From Chara braunii (lineage: Eukaryota > Streptophyta > Charophyceae > Charales > Characeae): DNA of 37,958 bases. Where the stretch lies: the NCBI GenBank assembly GCA_003427395.1, contig BFEA01000020.1, positions 3,428,001 through 3,465,958 on the forward strand, written 5' to 3'. This document shows positions 34,179-37,958 of the stretch, in pieces. The translations under genes were made by a program, and so were the position numbers. The notes beneath the pieces are model-generated. The model saw only the letters and a program-made list of their open reading frames with translations. It did not search any database and was not told the origin of the DNA. Numbering within the stretch: the stretch's first letter is position 1; every line of letters starts with the position of its first letter.

Positions 34179-35150
34179 NAAAAAAAAAAAAAAAACACAC
34201 ACACACACGAAAGTAAAAATAATCCAGAAAATAAATATGTTGTGTAGAATTGCAATACAAACAAGAAGGGCCAGTGCGGCTTCGCCCGCATGACATAGCA
34301 GGTCAGTTTCCTTGATCGCATCACTCTAACACTCGCGGATAGTGAATCCATTTTTCAAGGAATGACGTACAGAAGAGAATTAAAGCACGTAAACACTGGG
34401 TTACAGTGTTACCGAACCGATTATTCGGGGGGGTCTACCCCTTCCCCCCCCACCCCCCTCCCCCCCGCCGTTCGGACTGTTCCAGCCATTCGGGAGCCCC
34501 AGACGTTTGAGGATTACCCTAGATGTAGGATGAAGATTCCTCTTTTTCTTTGGGGGGGGGGGGATTCCCCTGGTCGTAAAGTCTGTGCCTGACAAATTTC
34601 ATGTCATTCTGACAAACAAACAGAAAGAAGAGTAGCCCCCCATTTTTTTCATTTTTTCTTTTAACTTTGCTTTCCCCCCCCCTCTTTTTTTGTCTTGCCT
34701 TATCAATCACTCAATCAACGGTACTTAAGTTGGGTGGAACTACATGGGGTAGGTGGTGCTATGTCGGCGAGAAGGTCCCTTGGTTATGGTAACTAACTGG
34801 GCTCCGTTAAAATTCAAAAACCCCATTCACTTGACTGCTACCGTGGAGCGACAATTGAGGAATGCAGGGGGGTGAGGTAGAGGCACAGGATGGGCAATCA
34901 AACAAATGATCCGCCAACGGGCCTAGACCACAACCGTGTACCCCCTGGAATGACAGGTATAGAATCAAATAATTTTGAAATGCGTGCAGGCAATCAGTTT
35001 GATGATGATATCTTCAAGTCATCGCCCCGCCTGAAATGGTCCATTGTTATGCGTCTCTGCTATGTGCCGCAAGCAGCCGTGGCCTTTCATTACCTACCTA
35101 CCACTACCTCTAAGGCTATACAGGGGACCCCTGCAATCATAGCTACCTCA
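34138..35150. other. Non-coding stretch with homopolymer tracts
   Basis: The stretch includes A, C and G runs (34,149-34,195; 34,440-34,470; 34,551-34,563; 34,672-34,682). No gene was recognised. Confidence 0.35.
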
Positions 35151-35262
35151 CAATGAAGGGGTTGCATGTTGCCCCTTACCAGGGATAGGACCCCCAGTGG
35201 GGCTCCAGCTAACACAAAGACCAAGCATTTTGCCAGTAGCTGTGGCTCCATTTTTATCTTCC
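35151..35262 (+). repeat. Dispersed repeat, copy 1 (inverse partner at 37.6 kb)
   Basis: CAATGAAGGGGTTGCATGTT at 35,151 through CTAACACAAAGACCAAGCAT and AGCTGTGGCTCCATTTTTAT matches the reverse complement of 37,602-37,715. The conceptual peptides ANTKTKHFASSCGSIFIF and ANTKNEHFASSCASLFIF are also alike, but neither lies in a long frame. Confidence 0.65.
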
Positions 35263-35402
35263 CTCCCCCGCGTCGAGTAATAGCAGTTAGAAAATCATCA
35301 TATTATGAAGAGAGGGAGGTGAGAAGTTCGAAGGTAATAGGGAAACACAGAACGAATTCTTCAAGGGGATAGGCACAGAAATAGCCTTGAGAAACTGAGG
35401 GA

Positions 35403-35478
35403 AGTCCTTTGGAACATCCGTCAAAATTGGAATGAAGATTAGCATAGCCCTATGCAGGATGGCATGCAGAGATAGATT
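35403..35478 (+). ncRNA. U6 snRNA-derived relic, degenerate
   Basis: GTCCTTTGGAACATCCGTCA, AAATTGGAATGAAGATTAGC and ATGCAGGATGGCATGCA follow U6 order, with the CGATACAG part of the ACAGAGA region deleted. The 3' part is lost. Confidence 0.6.
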
Positions 35479-36478
35479 AATGGTAGAGTTTTTGGAGAAC
35501 GAAAATAAAGGTGAATGAACAACAACTGGTTCATGAGAACAAAGGAAAGGATAAGAGAGTGCAGATCACATAAGGACAACTTATATCTAAGACACGAATT
35601 GAGTGTGCAGTGGAAAAGCAAGGAGAACTGTGGAAAACAGTTGATATGCAAATGTGATTAGTCATATAAATCCTCTATAAATGGGAGCAGTAGCGTTTTC
35701 AAATTGACTTGTGCGAGGGTTCATTCGAATACTGAGCGGATGTTTGTTCGCCCGCAATACATTTGCATCTTGCAGGCCGCTTCTGGGAACTGAGCTGCTC
35801 AAACTACCCAGTTACTGTAGACTTCAACTGCAGGCCTCTTGATGAACCTCGGCGTTGATGTTGATCAGACGTTCAACAATGGTTCTTGGTCTCTCAATAA
35901 GCAATTCGCAAACTGTCATAAAATATGTCACTTATGTCTAGTAGTATCATAAGCAAAGTCGGTGGTTTGTACGATGGGATAGGTTAAAGGTTCATAGGTA
36001 AAAGGTTGTTCTCCCGCTGCAGTTGGTCATTCACTTTCTGGAAATCAAAGATGGGATCATAATAGTGAGGAATGCATGCTCGTCTGGAATATGATGCGGA
36101 ATTTGATTGCACAGCTATGACTGCCATCTCATTCTCCAACCCACGCATCTCACCACGCAAGATTAGGAATTTTGTTACACGTATGCTATAGATCACTCTT
36201 CCACAGCTATGTCATAAAGGAGAACCTGGTTGGATAGTTATTTAATAATTATTTTAGTAATTGTCCAGCTTCAAAGCATTCACTCCTTTCCAAGGGCACG
36301 ACAGGCAATGGAGTTTGTACATCCGTGTGGCACAGAGAGAGAGACAGAGGAAGTTTCCTGCACGTGTTGTTGTGTGGGGCATCAGTGGGAGATTAGCTCT
36401 TATATTTTCATGGGCATGGGAAAGGGGCCGCAGAACTTGCCTGTGGTGCCTCCCTCTCTCTCTCTCTGTCTCTCTGTC

Positions 36479-36534
<56 letters not shown>

Positions 36535-37360
36535 GCGCGCGCTCGCTTCAATAGTCTGCCCCCTTCAGTCTCCGTTTGTCTGTCTCATCCTAATCAGCAC
36601 TCCTCTCCCTTTGTGTTCGTCTATTCATCTGTCTTTTGGTCATGTATCTGCTCGTCTGTGTTTTGGTTATGTATCTGCCGCCTCGGTCGCATGCTCAAAG
36701 AGAACTGTTTCCATTTGCCTTTATTTCCCTCGGGTCATGCTCAGAAAAAACAACACTAAAAAACACCACTGCACAGACTGTTCCGTCCGAGCTTCACGGT
36801 GAGTTATGCAGGGTGTTTGTTGACAAATTTCCCACGATGCATTTCACTGATGGATGAGAAGCCACACTGGCCAGAGGCAGAAATACCCCTCCAGAAAGTG
36901 GTAGACTTTATTCAGATAAGCTCTGCCTGCATTTCGCCAGTGTCTGACACATCAGACGTACTCACAAAGAAGACCCACTCTGTCTGTCCATACTACACTG
37001 TGCTTGTTTTTGAGCCAATATCTATGTGTCTCACTGTGTTCGTACATGTGTGCACACAGAGAAGATAGTCGGGCTGTTGTACGTTGCTCAATTTCACGTA
37101 ATCCCAAATCATCCAGCAGTCCACAGGCGTTTCTTCAAAGTGCACCACATTTTTATTAGTAGATACCATTTTCTCCTCCTTTTCTAACTCTCTTGGTTGA
37201 CTGGCTGCTGTGTGCCAGTAGCATTTCTTTCCTACCCGTCATTATCCATCCCCTTGCAAGCTCTACTCTATACTACTCCATAACTCACCAGTACATCTCC
37301 CACTTCCTACCCTCCTCTGCCCCCAACTTCTCTATTCTCCAGGCGTGCACGAAGTCGTGT

Positions 37361-37424
<64 letters not shown>

Positions 37425-37601
37425 TGAAATATTTCAAGCAAGCCTTGCTGGGTGGTTTCCAGTCGGTAATCAAACCTTTAAACCTCATCGTACGACAAAA
37501 CCTAAATAAAACTACAGGAAGAAAACACTGAAGAAACAAACGAAATAAGAGGAAAAAAACAACGCCTGGAAATCACTCTTAGACAACGCTGTAAGTAAAT
37601 G
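35479..37601. other. Non-coding stretch with two (CT)n tracts
   Basis: (CT)n tracts at about 36,460-36,532 (ending CCCGCGCGCGC) and 37,361-37,422. Ser/Leu or Arg/Glu-rich frames across them are artefacts. AT-rich TATAAAT words occur near 35,680 without a recognisable gene. Confidence 0.5.
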
Positions 37602-37715
37602 GCCTTGCCAAATATGAAAAGTGAGGCGCAGCTACTCGCAAAATGCTCGTTCTTTGTGTTAGCCCAGCCCCCAAGGCAGCCCAACCCCGGGCAAGGAGCG
37701 ACATCCAATCCCTTC
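37602..37715 (-). repeat. Dispersed repeat, copy 2 (inverted)
   Basis: This is the reverse-complement partner of 35,151-35,262 with several substitutions and small indels. Confidence 0.65.
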
Positions 37716-37916
37716 ATTGCAGGTGTCCCCTCTAAAGCCTTAAGGAGTTCTGCGTGGTTACTGAAAGGTGAATTGAGGAAAGAATATCACTCCGCTGTTT
37801 GGTAAAAAAACAAAAAGCAATCGCATGCCAATCCAACTTTTCAAACCCAGCAAACGACAAAACCTAAACGCATACTATGAGAAATAAACAAAGAAACAAC
37901 AACAAACGAAAGAAAG

Positions 37917-37920
<4 letters not shown>

Positions 37921-37958
<38 letters not shown>
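37921..37958. repeat. (CT)n microsatellite at the window edge
   Basis: A CT repeat that continues to the last base; its full length is unknown. Confidence 0.95.

Noticed and set aside
36230-36802. A 190-residue frame through the (CT)n tract at 36.5 kb
   Set aside because: The middle is Ser-Leu repeat translation and neither end has a recognisable domain.

Overview
This is a 38-kb piece of a nuclear genome from a streptophyte (plant-lineage) eukaryote. Long microsatellites, split coding sequences, U6 snRNA relics, chromodomain-type Ty3/gypsy elements and paired SANT/Myb-like plus hAT transposons suggest a charophyte alga such as Chara braunii; that species call is an inference from recall of similar proteins, not a search. 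The window is almost entirely transposable elements and simple repeats. The only likely host coding exon is at 11.4-11.85 kb on the minus strand and looks like part of an FG-repeat nucleoporin.

The centre (12,362-30,976) is one old Ty3/gypsy retrotransposon. A 973-bp 5' LTR is followed by a tRNA primer-binding site. Decayed gag, protease, RT/RNase H, integrase and a chromodomain-like tail come next, then a duplicated polypurine tract and a 1,051-bp 3' LTR. A 4-bp repeat (CATG) flanks the whole. Three later insertions split it: about 0.8 kb of minisatellite-rich DNA in gag (near 15,826-16,608), a 4.45-kb PIF/Harbinger-like element before protease (17,478-21,927, TSD TGA), and a 4.96-kb hAT element in RNase H (23,085-28,046, 8-bp TSD). 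Removing the Harbinger and hAT elements with one TSD copy each restores the gypsy reading frame at both sites.

The Harbinger element carries a SANT/Myb-like gene, a transposase N-terminal relic and, on the minus strand, a hammerhead-ribozyme-like sequence cut by the assembly gap. The two sides of the gap overlap by 4 bases and together give all three stems and the catalytic core. The hAT element carries a DUF659/hATC transposase relic, two more hammerhead-core relics among CA repeats, and a duplicated cluster of rearranged U6 snRNA fragments.

The left flank (1-12.3 kb) holds a broken minus-strand SANT/Myb-like gene, minisatellites, a 940-bp hAT-like non-autonomous element with 8-bp TSD and G-rich interior, a 107-bp palindromic MITE with a possible second copy, and a tRNA-like SINE candidate. 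The right flank (31-38 kb) holds a 388-bp MITE-like element, a full-length but mutated U6 copy, a second U6 relic, a dispersed inverted repeat and several (CT)n tracts. No gene in the window looks intact.
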